Source: Candidatus Corynebacterium faecigallinarum
GTDB lineage: Bacteria; Actinomycetota; Actinomycetes; Mycobacteriales; Mycobacteriaceae
Assembly (NCBI GenBank): GCA_019120175.1
Contig: DWVP01000024.1
Location: 310,001-374,000, forward strand
Reading direction: 5' to 3'
Length of the DNA: 64,000 nt
Shown: piece after piece, positions 56,650-64,000 of the stretch
How positions within the stretch are numbered: the stretch's first letter is position 1
Layout: each line of letters begins with the position of its first letter
The notes under the pieces: generated by a model
What the model saw: the letters and a program-made list of their open reading frames with translations, nothing else
What the model was told of the DNA's origin: nothing
Databases searched by the model: none
Made by a program: the position numbers and the translations under genes

Positions 56650-57950
56650 CCCAGTCCGAAGATCCGGTCGACCATGGGGTTACGGAACATACCGTCCGGG
56701 TCGACCTCTGCGCGCACTGCGCCGACGGCATCCAAGTCCGGGTGCACTGCGGCCAGACCATCATGGTCCAGGGTGTGCAGCTTGCCCCAGTGAGGGCGTC
56801 CTGCCGCGGCGACGAGTACCGGCTCCACCACCGCGAAGAGCTCCCGGTAGTTATCCCGGTGATAGCGGTGCACCGCGATGTAGCAGGACTCCCGGTCCTT
56901 GGCGGTGGACAGCGGGACATCGTCGGCGGCGGCACAGCGCACCTCGATGGGGAAACCCACCGACAGCCCCGACCCGTCGATCGCCCGGTGCACCTCGGCG
57001 AGCACCTCGGGGGCGTCGTCGAGGGGCACGGCGTACTCCATCTCGTTGAAGCGCACCCGGCGCGGGGAGACGAAGACAGCATGGGCGGTGTCGGTGTACT
57101 CACGCTGGGCCAGGGTGGCCGCGGCGAGCCGGTTCATCGCCGAGGTGGTGCCCGGCAGGCGGTGCATCAACCGGCACATTCCTTCGTAGGCGAGGTTGCT
57201 GACCAGCTCGTCGTCCAACAGTGACTTCCAGCGCGGCACCGGGTTGGTCGGTGCGGTGCCCGGCAGACGGGTGTTGGTCTTGACGTGGGCGACGTCGGTG
57301 CCGGGGAACCAGTAGTACTCCAGGTGGTCGACCGCCCGGGCGCGGGTGGGGAAGTCGTGGTGGACCGGGTCGAGGGGTTCGGCCTTCTCCACCGCAGCAA
57401 GCAGGAAGGCCTCGACCACCTCGACGGTGATCCGGGAGATGACCCCCAGGCTGCCGAAGGCGACCCGCCCGTAGTCGAACAGTGGGTCGCCGGGGCCGAC
57501 GTCGTGGACGGTGCCGTCGGCGGTGATGACCCGCATCGCGCGGACCATGCCGGCGAAACCGGTGAGCCCGGCACCGGTTCCGTGGGTGCCGGTGGAGACT
57601 GCACCGGCCAGGGACTGGGGGTCAACGTCACCCTGGTTGGCCAGGGCCAGCCCGTGGGGGCGCAGCAGTGCGGGAACGTCCCGCAGCCGGGTGCCGGCCA
57701 GGAAGGTGACCTCCATGGCGGCCCGGTCGACATTCACGATGCCGGAGAGATGGTCGAGCTTGACCAGTACACCGTCGGTCACCGCGACCGGGGTGAATGA
57801 ATGTCCGGCACCGACGGCCTTCACCGTCGCCCCCTGCTCGGCGGCGTGGGTCACCACCTCCACCAGCTCTGCCTCGGTGGCTGGTTGGGAGACCTGTGTC
57901 GGGGTGGCGGTCTGCCCACCGGACCAGTTGCGCCAGCGCTTGCCGATCAT
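56646..57950 (-). CDS. FAD-linked aldonolactone oxidase (D-arabinono/L-gulono-lactone oxidase type)
   Basis: 434 residues. N-terminal FAD-binding PCMH domain with AVGAGHSFTPVAVTDG and STGTHGTGAGLTGFAG; C-terminal ALO domain with the diagnostic RPHWGKLH. Homologues oxidise gulono- or arabinono-1,4-lactone. The substrate is not certain in bacteria. ATG 57950 overlaps the upstream gene stop (ATGA), so the earlier in-frame ATG 57986 is rejected. Operon with the PLP enzyme. Confidence 0.88.
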   Translation of the reverse strand: MIGKRWRNWSGGQTATPTQVSQPATEAELVEVVTHAAEQGATVKAVGAGHSFTPVAVTDGVLVKLDHLSGIVNVDRAAMEVTFLAGTRLRDVPALLRPHGLALANQGDVDPQSLAGAVSTGTHGTGAGLTGFAGMVRAMRVITADGTVHDVGPGDPLFDYGRVAFGSLGVISRITVEVVEAFLLAAVEKAEPLDPVHHDFPTRARAVDHLEYYWFPGTDVAHVKTNTRLPGTAPTNPVPRWKSLLDDELVSNLAYEGMCRLMHRLPGTTSAMNRLAAATLAQREYTDTAHAVFVSPRRVRFNEMEYAVPLDDAPEVLAEVHRAIDGSGLSVGFPIEVRCAAADDVPLSTAKDRESCYIAVHRYHRDNYRELFAVVEPVLVAAAGRPHWGKLHTLDHDGLAAVHPDLDAVGAVRAEVDPDGMFRNPMVDRIFGLG

Positions 57951-59119
57951 GTGAAGCTCCGTCCTTCGCCCCGGTAGGTGGGCCATTCATCGAGGATGTC
58001 ACCGTCACTGACCACCAGGACGGTCTCGGCGAACTCCGCTTGCTCGCCGGCCTTGGCGTGCCGCATCCACACGTGGTCACCGAGTGACAGGGAGTCGGCG
58101 ACCTCACCGCGCAAGGGCGTCTGGACCTCCCCGGCCCCCTCCATGGAGGTCATCGCCAGGCCACGGGGGAAGTCGATCACCGGGACCCGGTCGGCACCCG
58201 GTGGACCGGAGGCGATGCGTCCGCCCCCGGCGACGGTGACGAAACCAGGGGCCGGTCGGCGGACCACCGGCAACACGAACCACTCGGCAGACAGGGGCCG
58301 GAAGGTGGTGTAGTTGTCGAACAGTCCTGGGCCGACGACCCCGGAACCGGCCCCGACCTCGGTGACGACGTCCTCGGCAGTGGTGGACTCGATCGACCCG
58401 GTGCCACCGCCGTTGACGAACTGCAGATCCCCGGCGACCTCCTGGACCGCGGCGACGATGCCTGCCCGACGGCCGGCGAGTTCCAGGGCAGACAAGGCCT
58501 TGACCGCGGCGACGGCGGGGGAGGTGTCGGTGGTGCCGGCGATCTGCCCCTCGTAGGCCATGATGCCGACCAGCTCGAAGCCGTCGCGGTCGACGATCTC
58601 CTCGGCAAGACGGCGGGCCTGCTCCACCGAGTGCACCGGGGAGCGACGCGCCCCGAGATGGAGCGGGCCGAAGGAGAGCGAAGCGTCCACGTCGATACAC
58701 ACCCGCACGATCCCACGCTCGGCCGGTGGGGCGACGGCATCGATGACGTCGAGGTGCTCCACCGAATCGACCATCACGGTGATCGCCCGGAGGTACTTCT
58801 CCTCACACGTCAGACGGTGCAGGTACTCGCGGTCGGCACTGGGGTAGGCCACCAGGATGTCGTCGCAGGTACCCTCGTCGACCAGCCACAGGGCCTCACC
58901 GAGGGAGTAGGACATCAACCCCCGGATCCCGTCGAGGGTGAGAAGGCGGTCGATCAGCGACCGGATCCGCACGGACTTCGTCGCCAGCCGGATCGGAGTG
59001 CCGTTGGCCCGACGGACCATGTCGGCGGCGTTGGCGAGCGCACTGTCAAGATCGAGGACGCTGAACGGGGCGTCAAGGTGCGCGACGGCTTCGCGCACAG
59101 CAGGGCGGGGAGTGCTCAT
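57947..59119 (-). CDS. PLP-dependent amino acid deaminase/aldolase, fold type III
   Basis: 390 residues. Alanine-racemase-like N-terminal barrel with PLP lysine K48 in [11 protein letters not shown] and a C-terminal domain of the D-serine dehydratase type (ending [17 protein letters not shown]). Related to D-threonine aldolase and D-serine dehydratase; the reaction is not determined. ATG 59119: TATTCT ends 7 nt before it. Divergent from nadA. Confidence 0.85.
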   Translation of the reverse strand: MSTPRPAVREAVAHLDAPFSVLDLDSALANAADMVRRANGTPIRLATKSVRIRSLIDRLLTLDGIRGLMSYSLGEALWLVDEGTCDDILVAYPSADREYLHRLTCEEKYLRAITVMVDSVEHLDVIDAVAPPAERGIVRVCIDVDASLSFGPLHLGARRSPVHSVEQARRLAEEIVDRDGFELVGIMAYEGQIAGTTDTSPAVAAVKALSALELAGRRAGIVAAVQEVAGDLQFVNGGGTGSIESTTAEDVVTEVGAGSGVVGPGLFDNYTTFRPLSAEWFVLPVVRRPAPGFVTVAGGGRIASGPPGADRVPVIDFPRGLAMTSMEGAGEVQTPLRGEVADSLSLGDHVWMRHAKAGEQAEFAETVLVVSDGDILDEWPTYRGEGRSFT

Positions 59120-59126
59120 TCTCCTG

Positions 59127-59132
59127 AGAATA
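59127..59132 (-). promoter_or_regulatory. -10 box, leaderless promoter of the PLP enzyme gene
   Basis: Minus-strand TATTCT ends 7 nt before ATG 59119. An inverted repeat AGTCC-N13-GGACT (59138-59160) lies between this box and the nadA one. Confidence 0.5.
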
Positions 59133-59166
59133 CGTCCAGTCCCTGGGGTTGTGCAGGACTTTCGGA

Positions 59167-59172
59167 TATCAT
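59167..59172 (+). promoter_or_regulatory. -10 box, leaderless promoter of nadA
   Basis: TATCAT ends 8 nt before ATG 59181. Confidence 0.55.
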
Positions 59173-59180
59173 CGTCCGAC

Positions 59181-60281
59181 ATGACTGTGACGACAACCGG
59201 GACGACTACCCGGACGGACGGCTATGCGAGTCCTCTGATGGAGAAGATCTACCGTGCCCCTGGGCACACCGGGCCGGACGGCCCCGTCGGACGATGGGAG
59301 GGCATCATCGGCGACGAGGAATGGGCCTCGGAGATCCGACGGCTCAAGGAGGCACGCAATGCCGTGATCCTCGCCCACAACTACGAACTGCCCGAGATCC
59401 AGGACATCGCCGACTACACGGGTGACTCCCTGGCGCTGTCCCGCATCGCCGCGGAAACCGACGCCGACGTCATCGTGTTCTGCGGGGTGCACTTCATGGC
59501 GGAGACCGCGAAGATCCTCTCGCCGGAGAAGACCGTCCTGATCCCCGACGAGGACGCGGGCTGCTCCCTGGCCGACTCACTGACCGAGAACGAACTGGCC
59601 GAGTGGAAGGCCGAGCACCCTGAGGCCCTGGTGGTCAGCTACATCAACACGACCGCCGCGGTGAAGGGGCTCACCGACGTGTGCTGCACCAGCTCCAATG
59701 CAGTGGACGTGGTTGCCGGACTGCCGGCGGACAAGGAGATCCTCTTCGGACCCGACCAGTTCCTCGGCGCGCACGTGCAACGCCAGACCAGACGCGACAA
59801 CATCCACGTCTGGGCAGGGGAGTGCCACGTCCACGCGGGCATCTCCGGACCGGAGCTGGCGCGCCGGGCCGAGGAGAACCCGGATGCCGACCTGTTCATC
59901 CACCCGGAGTGCGGCTGTGCGAACTCGGCGATCTACCTGGCAGGCGAGGGCATCATCGACCCGGAGCGGGTGCACATGCTCTCCACCGGTGAGATGCTGA
60001 GCTCGGCGAAGACCGCGTCAGACGCCGGACGCGGAAAAGTACTCGTCGCCACCGAGGTGGGCATGCTGCACCAGCTCAAGGGAGTCGCGCCGGACGTCGA
60101 CTTCGCCCCGGTGAATGAGCGGGCGTCCTGCCCGTACATGAAGATGATCACCCCGGCCGCGCTGCTGCGCTGCCTGTCGCTCGGCGCCGACGAGGTCGAT
60201 GTGGAACCCGATGTCGCCGAGAAGGCCAGGGCCGCAGTCGAGCGGATGATCGCTGTGGGAACCCCGGGAGGCGGCGAGTGA
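59181..60281 (+). CDS. nadA: Quinolinate synthase A
   Basis: 366 residues. Cluster-binding cysteines in [17 protein letters not shown] and [28 protein letters not shown] binds the substrate. The [4Fe-4S] enzyme condenses iminoaspartate with dihydroxyacetone phosphate in NAD synthesis. ATG 59181 set by the -10 box. GTGA overlap with nadC; nadB is not in the window. Confidence 0.95.
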   Translation: MTVTTTGTTTRTDGYASPLMEKIYRAPGHTGPDGPVGRWEGIIGDEEWASEIRRLKEARNAVILAHNYELPEIQDIADYTGDSLALSRIAAETDADVIVFCGVHFMAETAKILSPEKTVLIPDEDAGCSLADSLTENELAEWKAEHPEALVVSYINTTAAVKGLTDVCCTSSNAVDVVAGLPADKEILFGPDQFLGAHVQRQTRRDNIHVWAGECHVHAGISGPELARRAEENPDADLFIHPECGCANSAIYLAGEGIIDPERVHMLSTGEMLSSAKTASDAGRGKVLVATEVGMLHQLKGVAPDVDFAPVNERASCPYMKMITPAALLRCLSLGADEVDVEPDVAEKARAAVERMIAVGTPGGGE

Positions 60282-61252
60282 GCGGATCGACCACCGAGTT
60301 CCCTGTCACCGCCCCACTGGGTGACCTGCATTCCGACGCTTCGCTGTTCATTGCCCTGGCACGGGTGGCGCTGACCGAGGACCTTAGTGCCGGTGACACC
60401 GGAGAGCATGCGTCCGGCGACGCCACCACCTTGGCGACCGTGCCCGCGGACATGCACGGACACGGGGAACTCATCGCCCGGCAGGACGGAATCATCTCCG
60501 GGGTGGACGCCGTCGCCGCGATCCTCGAGGTCGCGTCCTCCACCCCTGTGTTCGCCGAGGTGCTCGGCGGAACCGTCACACTAACTGATGCGGTGGACAA
60601 CGGTACTCGGGTCGCGCCGGGGGATGTGGTGGGAGTGCTCAGTGGGAGTGTGCGGGCGATGCTGCAGCTGGAGCGCACCGTGCTGAATATGCTGTCCCAT
60701 GCCTCTGGTGTGGCGACGCATACCGCGGAGTGGGTCGAGGAAGTCGCTGTGGCGGTGGAGTCCACGAGGTCCGGTAGAGGCGTCGCGGTGCGGGATTCCC
60801 GCAAGACCTTGCCGGGCCTGCGGCTGCTGCAGAAGCGCGCGGTGGTGCACGGCGGTGGGGTGCCGCACCGCTACAACCTTTCCGACCAGGCGATGGTGAA
60901 GGACAACCACGTATTCGCCGGTGGTGGCGTAGTGGATTCCTACCTGGCGGTGCGCCACGGACACCCCGACCTGTGGTGTGAGGTGGAGGTCGACACCCTG
61001 GACCAGCTGCGCGAGGTACTGGCCCTGGATGAGCCGCCGCAGCAGGTGCTGCTGGACAACTTCTCGGTGGAGCAGACGGAGTCTGCGGTGGCGGTGCGCG
61101 GCCAGCTGGCTCCAGAGGTGTTGCTGGAGTCCTCAGGTGGGCTGACCCTGGAGGTGGCCGGCGACTATGCGGCTGCCGGGGTGGAGTCGCTGGCGGTCGG
61201 GGCGCTGACCCACTCGGTGAGCGTCATGGACATCGGCCTTGATCTGGGGTGA
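60278..61252 (+). CDS. nadC: Nicotinate-nucleotide pyrophosphorylase (quinolinate phosphoribosyltransferase)
   Basis: 324 residues, slightly longer than usual at the N-terminus. [39 protein letters not shown] with PRPP-binding Arg/Lys, and MVKDNH are NadC motifs. It converts quinolinate and PRPP to nicotinate mononucleotide. Translationally coupled to nadA through GTGA. Confidence 0.95.
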   Translation: MSGSTTEFPVTAPLGDLHSDASLFIALARVALTEDLSAGDTGEHASGDATTLATVPADMHGHGELIARQDGIISGVDAVAAILEVASSTPVFAEVLGGTVTLTDAVDNGTRVAPGDVVGVLSGSVRAMLQLERTVLNMLSHASGVATHTAEWVEEVAVAVESTRSGRGVAVRDSRKTLPGLRLLQKRAVVHGGGVPHRYNLSDQAMVKDNHVFAGGGVVDSYLAVRHGHPDLWCEVEVDTLDQLREVLALDEPPQQVLLDNFSVEQTESAVAVRGQLAPEVLLESSGGLTLEVAGDYAAAGVESLAVGALTHSVSVMDIGLDLG

Positions 61253-61342
61253 GAGACAAGACCGGCCGGTAACGCGGTGTTGAACCTCATCGTTTGTCTG
61301 AGAGAAACAGATACACACGATGAAGATCGAGCGTGAAATGTA

Positions 61343-62146
61343 ATGAGGAACCGCAGAAACCGTAATCCGGTGCTGGCCGTGGGGGCGTGTGCGGCACTGC
61401 TGCTGGGGGCGTGCGGGAACTCGGGCGGCGAAGACAACGACAACAACTCCGCTTCGCCGGACACCGTGGCCGACACCGTCACCGAGATCGCCGGTGGCCC
61501 CGGGGACGGCACGCAGCCTGACCCGAGTGACCCAGGCGACCCGGGCGACCCGGGTGACCCCGGCGAGATCACCGTGCCCGGTGAGCAGGTCGAGACCTAC
61601 TACTCCCGTGAAGGGGCCGTGGTGGGTGTCGCCGGACTGACACCGGACATCGCCCCGGAGATCATCCGGGCACAGCCGAGCCTGGAGTCCGAGGAGGTCG
61701 GCCAGGTGTGGCGCACCGGATCGGTCGAGCTGGCCGGTCGGGAGTGGAACAACACCACGCTTCCGGACGAGGGCTACTGGGTCGAGGTCCGACAGGACGA
61801 CGTCCAGGGCTGGATGCCTGGTGCCCACCTGTTCTACTTCGGTGGTGTCACGGATGTCACCGGTGAGTGGGCGCACATCCCGCCGTCGGACGATCCCGTC
61901 CGCAGCCTCGCCGCCATCGGGCACGAGGTCACCTACGGTGACATGGGCCGATGGGCGATCGTCACCAAGCCCGAGGACACCGGGGACGGCGCCTTCCGTA
62001 TGGACATCACCGGGGTGCCGGACGATGCCCAGGCCGGTGAGCGACTGAAGGTGACCTTCGACGAAAACAACGGCGAGTACACGATCTCCCAGGTCGAGCG
62101 CACCCTGCTGTGTGCCCGCGGCGTCAGTGGCGGGCTGTGCCTGTAG
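61343..62146 (+). CDS. Lipoprotein with SH3-like C-terminal region
   Basis: 267 residues. Signal peptide and lipobox LGAC (Cys24), an acidic Asn/Asp linker, then a tandem repeat of GDP triplets (about 61525-61566, nine-base units), and a beta-rich domain (WVEVRQDDVQGWMPGAHL is SH3_3-like). Two Cys near the C-terminus (CARGVSGGLCL) could form a disulfide. Function unknown. ATG 61343 lacks a strong ribosome-binding site. Stands alone between nadC and the AAA gene. Confidence 0.78.
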   Translation: MRNRRNRNPVLAVGACAALLLGACGNSGGEDNDNNSASPDTVADTVTEIAGGPGDGTQPDPSDPGDPGDPGDPGEITVPGEQVETYYSREGAVVGVAGLTPDIAPEIIRAQPSLESEEVGQVWRTGSVELAGREWNNTTLPDEGYWVEVRQDDVQGWMPGAHLFYFGGVTDVTGEWAHIPPSDDPVRSLAAIGHEVTYGDMGRWAIVTKPEDTGDGAFRMDITGVPDDAQAGERLKVTFDENNGEYTISQVERTLLCARGVSGGLCL

Positions 62147-62158
62147 ATCTGTTGATAA

Positions 62159-63313
62159 TTAGTCCGCCGTGCGGTAGCGCACCCACCGGGCCATGCCCGG
62201 GGTGATGAAGTGCAGTCCGCCGGCCGCACTGCGGTAGATCGTCCCCTTCTTGATCAACCGGTCACGCAGGTAGGACACCGCCTGTGTGGCCTCGCCCAGT
62301 GCGGCGGCCACGTGGCCGCCATTGGGTTCGTCGACATGCTGCTGCACCGTAGCTAACGCGGAGAGGTATTCCTGCTCCCGGGCGCTGGCGCCGTCCCACC
62401 GGCTGAGGAACAGCTGGTCGAGGTCGGCCTCAATGCGGGGAACCGCAGTCCGAGCATGTTCCACTTCGATCGCGTCACTGCCGGTGGAGGACCGCCAGGC
62501 GAAGTGGCCGGCCACCTGGATGGCGTAGGGGTAGCCGCCGGACTGGGAGAGCAGGAGATCGGCGGCCTCCGGGGTCATCGGACGCCCCGACTGCGCTGCC
62601 GGACCGGTCAACGCCTCGTGTGCGTCGGATCCGGGGAGGGATTCAAGCGGGTGCCATTCGGCACGCTCCAGGTAGGTCGGCAACCGCTTTCCGCGCTTTT
62701 CGCGCAGGGACGGAAGCGCGGCGATGGCGATGACGAGAGGCCAGTGCTCCGGGACGCTCTCCTGCAGGACCCCGCCGAGTTCGTGGAGGTCCGCGGTGGA
62801 GGCGTTCTGCAATTCATCGAGGGTGATGAGCAGGCCCGCGCCCCGTTCGAGAGCTGCCTCCATCGTGGCCCGTAGCTGGTCGCGCAGGGTGGGCTGCGGG
62901 TCCGCTGCGTCCCGCTTGATTTCGACGCCACCACCGACGCCGAGGATCGTAGCCTCCACCTTGGTGCCGGTGATCGTGGTGCGCGACGAAGGGGAGGGAG
63001 CGGTGCCGTGAAAGACGTCCTCAGCGTCCTTCAGTCGGGAGACCAGGACGTCGATGAGTTGTCCCGGTGTGGCCTCGACATGGACGGTCGGCCAGCTGTG
63101 CTGTTGCGCGGCCGCAGCGGAGATCTGGCCCAGGGTGACGGTCTTGCCGACCCCACGCGGCCCGACCAGGATCAACGGGCGGGGAGTGCGTCCGTCGAAG
63201 GCGGCGACCTCCAGGGCTTCACCGGCGGCGTCGAGGACCTCGGTGCGCCCGGCGAAGACCATGGGTGCCTGGTTGAAGCCGGGGGTGTACGGATTCGGCT
63301 GGCGTGGTGACAT
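62159..63313 (-). CDS. AAA-family (ORC/Cdc6-like) ATPase
   Basis: 384 residues. Walker A GPRGVGKT at 51-58 and Walker B LLITLDELQN at 161-170, sensor region IAIAALPSLREKRG, and a C-terminal winged-helix region ending YLRDRLIKKGTIYRSAAGGLHFITPG. Proteins of this architecture occur in bacterial mobile elements and other accessory regions; a nucleic-acid-related or regulatory role is possible but not shown. ATG 63313 is used because TAGTGT ends 6 nt before it; in-frame GTG 63319 abuts that box. Convergent with the lipoprotein gene. Confidence 0.8.
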   Translation of the reverse strand: MSPRQPNPYTPGFNQAPMVFAGRTEVLDAAGEALEVAAFDGRTPRPLILVGPRGVGKTVTLGQISAAAAQQHSWPTVHVEATPGQLIDVLVSRLKDAEDVFHGTAPSPSSRTTITGTKVEATILGVGGGVEIKRDAADPQPTLRDQLRATMEAALERGAGLLITLDELQNASTADLHELGGVLQESVPEHWPLVIAIAALPSLREKRGKRLPTYLERAEWHPLESLPGSDAHEALTGPAAQSGRPMTPEAADLLLSQSGGYPYAIQVAGHFAWRSSTGSDAIEVEHARTAVPRIEADLDQLFLSRWDGASAREQEYLSALATVQQHVDEPNGGHVAAALGEATQAVSYLRDRLIKKGTIYRSAAGGLHFITPGMARWVRYRTAD

Positions 63314-63319
63314 GGGCAC

Positions 63320-63325
63320 ACACTA
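63320..63325 (-). promoter_or_regulatory. -10 box, leaderless promoter of the AAA ATPase gene
   Basis: Minus-strand TAGTGT ends 6 nt before ATG 63313. Confidence 0.4.
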
Positions 63326-63330
63326 GCACG

Positions 63331-63368
63331 TATAGCGTAAATGGAGACGTATAGCGCGATATAGCGCT
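63331..63368. repeat. TATAGCG direct repeats and inverted repeat
   Basis: TATAGCG occurs at 63331, 63350 and 63360 (steps of 19 and 10 bp), and AGCGC-GATATA-GCGCT forms an inverted repeat at 63353-63368. The repeats fill the 73-bp gap between the AAA and DnaB-like genes and are probably operators; iteron-like use is possible. Confidence 0.5.
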
Positions 63369-63386
63369 GCGGGGATAGAGCAGTCA

Positions 63387-64000
63387 TTACGACGTGAGTG
63401 ACCTGAACTTCGAGTAGTGCAGCTGATGCATCACCGTGAATAATGCGATGGGTCCCATGCGGTTCTTCACCACGTGGATGTCAGCTTCCCCGGACCGTTC
63501 GTGGTCCAGGACGGCAGCGTCCGGACGGTCCAGTTTGATGACCACGTCCGCGTCCGCCATCAGTGGGCTCTTCGACAGGAACTTCTTGTGGTGACGGGCG
63601 GTGACGATGACCGGCCGGCCGGACTCCAGGGCGTACTTCTTGAGTCGTCGGGAGATCCCACCCAACGTCCTCCCGTTACCGCCCACGTAGTCGGGGTCGA
63701 CCAGGTCGATGCAGTCGATCGCCAGAATCCGGTCCCCCTTGTCCTCGGTGAGCATGAGGAAATCCATCAGCTCGAGGTCGCCGCGGACCTCCAGGTCCAG
63801 CACCGTCCCCGGGAACATCGCTGAGGCGGCGGAGAGGTCCGACAGCGGCTCCCTGCCCTCCCCGGTGTCCAGTGACTGCAGCGTGACCTCTGCCGCCCCG
63901 CCGAACAGCCGTTGACGGATGTCGGCCTCGGACATCTCCAGGGACACCAGGTGCACCGGGTGGCCCTGCCGGATGGCACTGCGCAGGAACTGCAGCATCA
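63387..64000 (-). CDS. DnaB-like RecA-fold ATPase, C-terminal part
   Basis: At least 203 residues of the C-terminal end; the gene continues beyond the right edge and the expected Walker A lies outside. HPVHLVSLEMSEADIRQRLF corresponds to the DnaB segment after the P-loop, LAIDCIDLVDPDY to Walker B, and ADIHVVKNRMGPIALFTVMHQLHYSKF to the conserved C-terminal DnaB motif. It may be a helicase-like motor of an accessory element rather than the main replicative DnaB. Neighbour of the AAA ATPase. Confidence 0.7.
   Translation of the reverse strand, partial: MLQFLRSAIRQGHPVHLVSLEMSEADIRQRLFGGAAEVTLQSLDTGEGREPLSDLSAASAMFPGTVLDLEVRGDLELMDFLMLTEDKGDRILAIDCIDLVDPDYVGGNGRTLGGISRRLKKYALESGRPVIVTARHHKKFLSKSPLMADADVVIKLDRPDAAVLDHERSGEADIHVVKNRMGPIALFTVMHQLHYSKFRSLTS

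Overview
The window is a contiguous piece of chromosome from a high-GC Corynebacterium. The evidence is a gene order shared with Corynebacterium glutamicum and Mycobacterium tuberculosis (ctaE-qcrCAB, NlpC/P60 pair, pimB', plsC, mannosyltransferases, aroG, pknL, mptA, metF, then the dcw cell-wall cluster), mannosyltransferases for lipomannan, SepF/Wag31 division genes with no ftsA, and a strongly G/C-biased third codon position. The species cannot be fixed from the sequence.

Layout. 1-4150: end of the cytochrome aa3 oxidase gene ctaE and the bc1 genes qcrCAB. 4214-7154: a DEDDh exonuclease and two secreted NlpC/P60 cell-wall hydrolases. 7161-12513: PimB' mannosyltransferase, ROK glucokinase, PlsC acyltransferase, a GT87 mannosyltransferase and an integral-membrane acyltransferase. 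12525-21128: a DEDDh ribonuclease, class II DAHP synthase, PknL kinase and its small HTH neighbour, MptA, a polyprenyl diphosphate synthase and MetF. 21154-22899: a GNAT protein, a HEPN-type protein and a DUF3040 membrane protein. 23431-46555: the dcw cluster mraZ-rsmH-ftsL-ftsI-murE-murF-mraY-murD-ftsW-murG-murC-ftsQ-ftsZ-pgeF-sepF-yggT-wag31, a 52-residue membrane protein, and ileS behind a T-box. 46736-49377: an HNH gene broken by a frameshift, then dinB. 49382-56649: asparaginase, two lipoproteins, then lspA-rluD-membrane protein-rarD-FUSC. 56646-62146: a sugar-lactone oxidase/PLP-enzyme pair diverging from nadA-nadC, then a lipoprotein. 62159-64000: an AAA ATPase and the end of a DnaB-like ATPase, probably accessory.

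Functionally the window covers terminal respiration, envelope glycolipid synthesis (PimB', MptA, second GT87, PlsC) and almost the complete peptidoglycan/division programme. Most dcw genes overlap by 1-20 bp and are probably co-transcribed. Their head gene mraZ follows a phased array of TGGGG-type repeats that looks like a MraZ operator.

The most striking global signal is regulatory. At fourteen genes that begin transcription units a TANNNT -10 hexamer ends only 6-8 nt before the start codon, and no Shine-Dalgarno sequence is visible, which predicts leaderless mRNAs. Other points for follow-up are the HNH frameshift with an intact tail in the +1 frame, two LexA-like boxes sharing the core GAACATGTG, the ileS T-box with an ultrashort stem I, candidate GlxR and MtrA sites at the NlpC/P60 pair, and the ATPase module with TATAGCG repeats at the right edge. 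No tRNA, rRNA, CRISPR array or insertion sequence was recognised.
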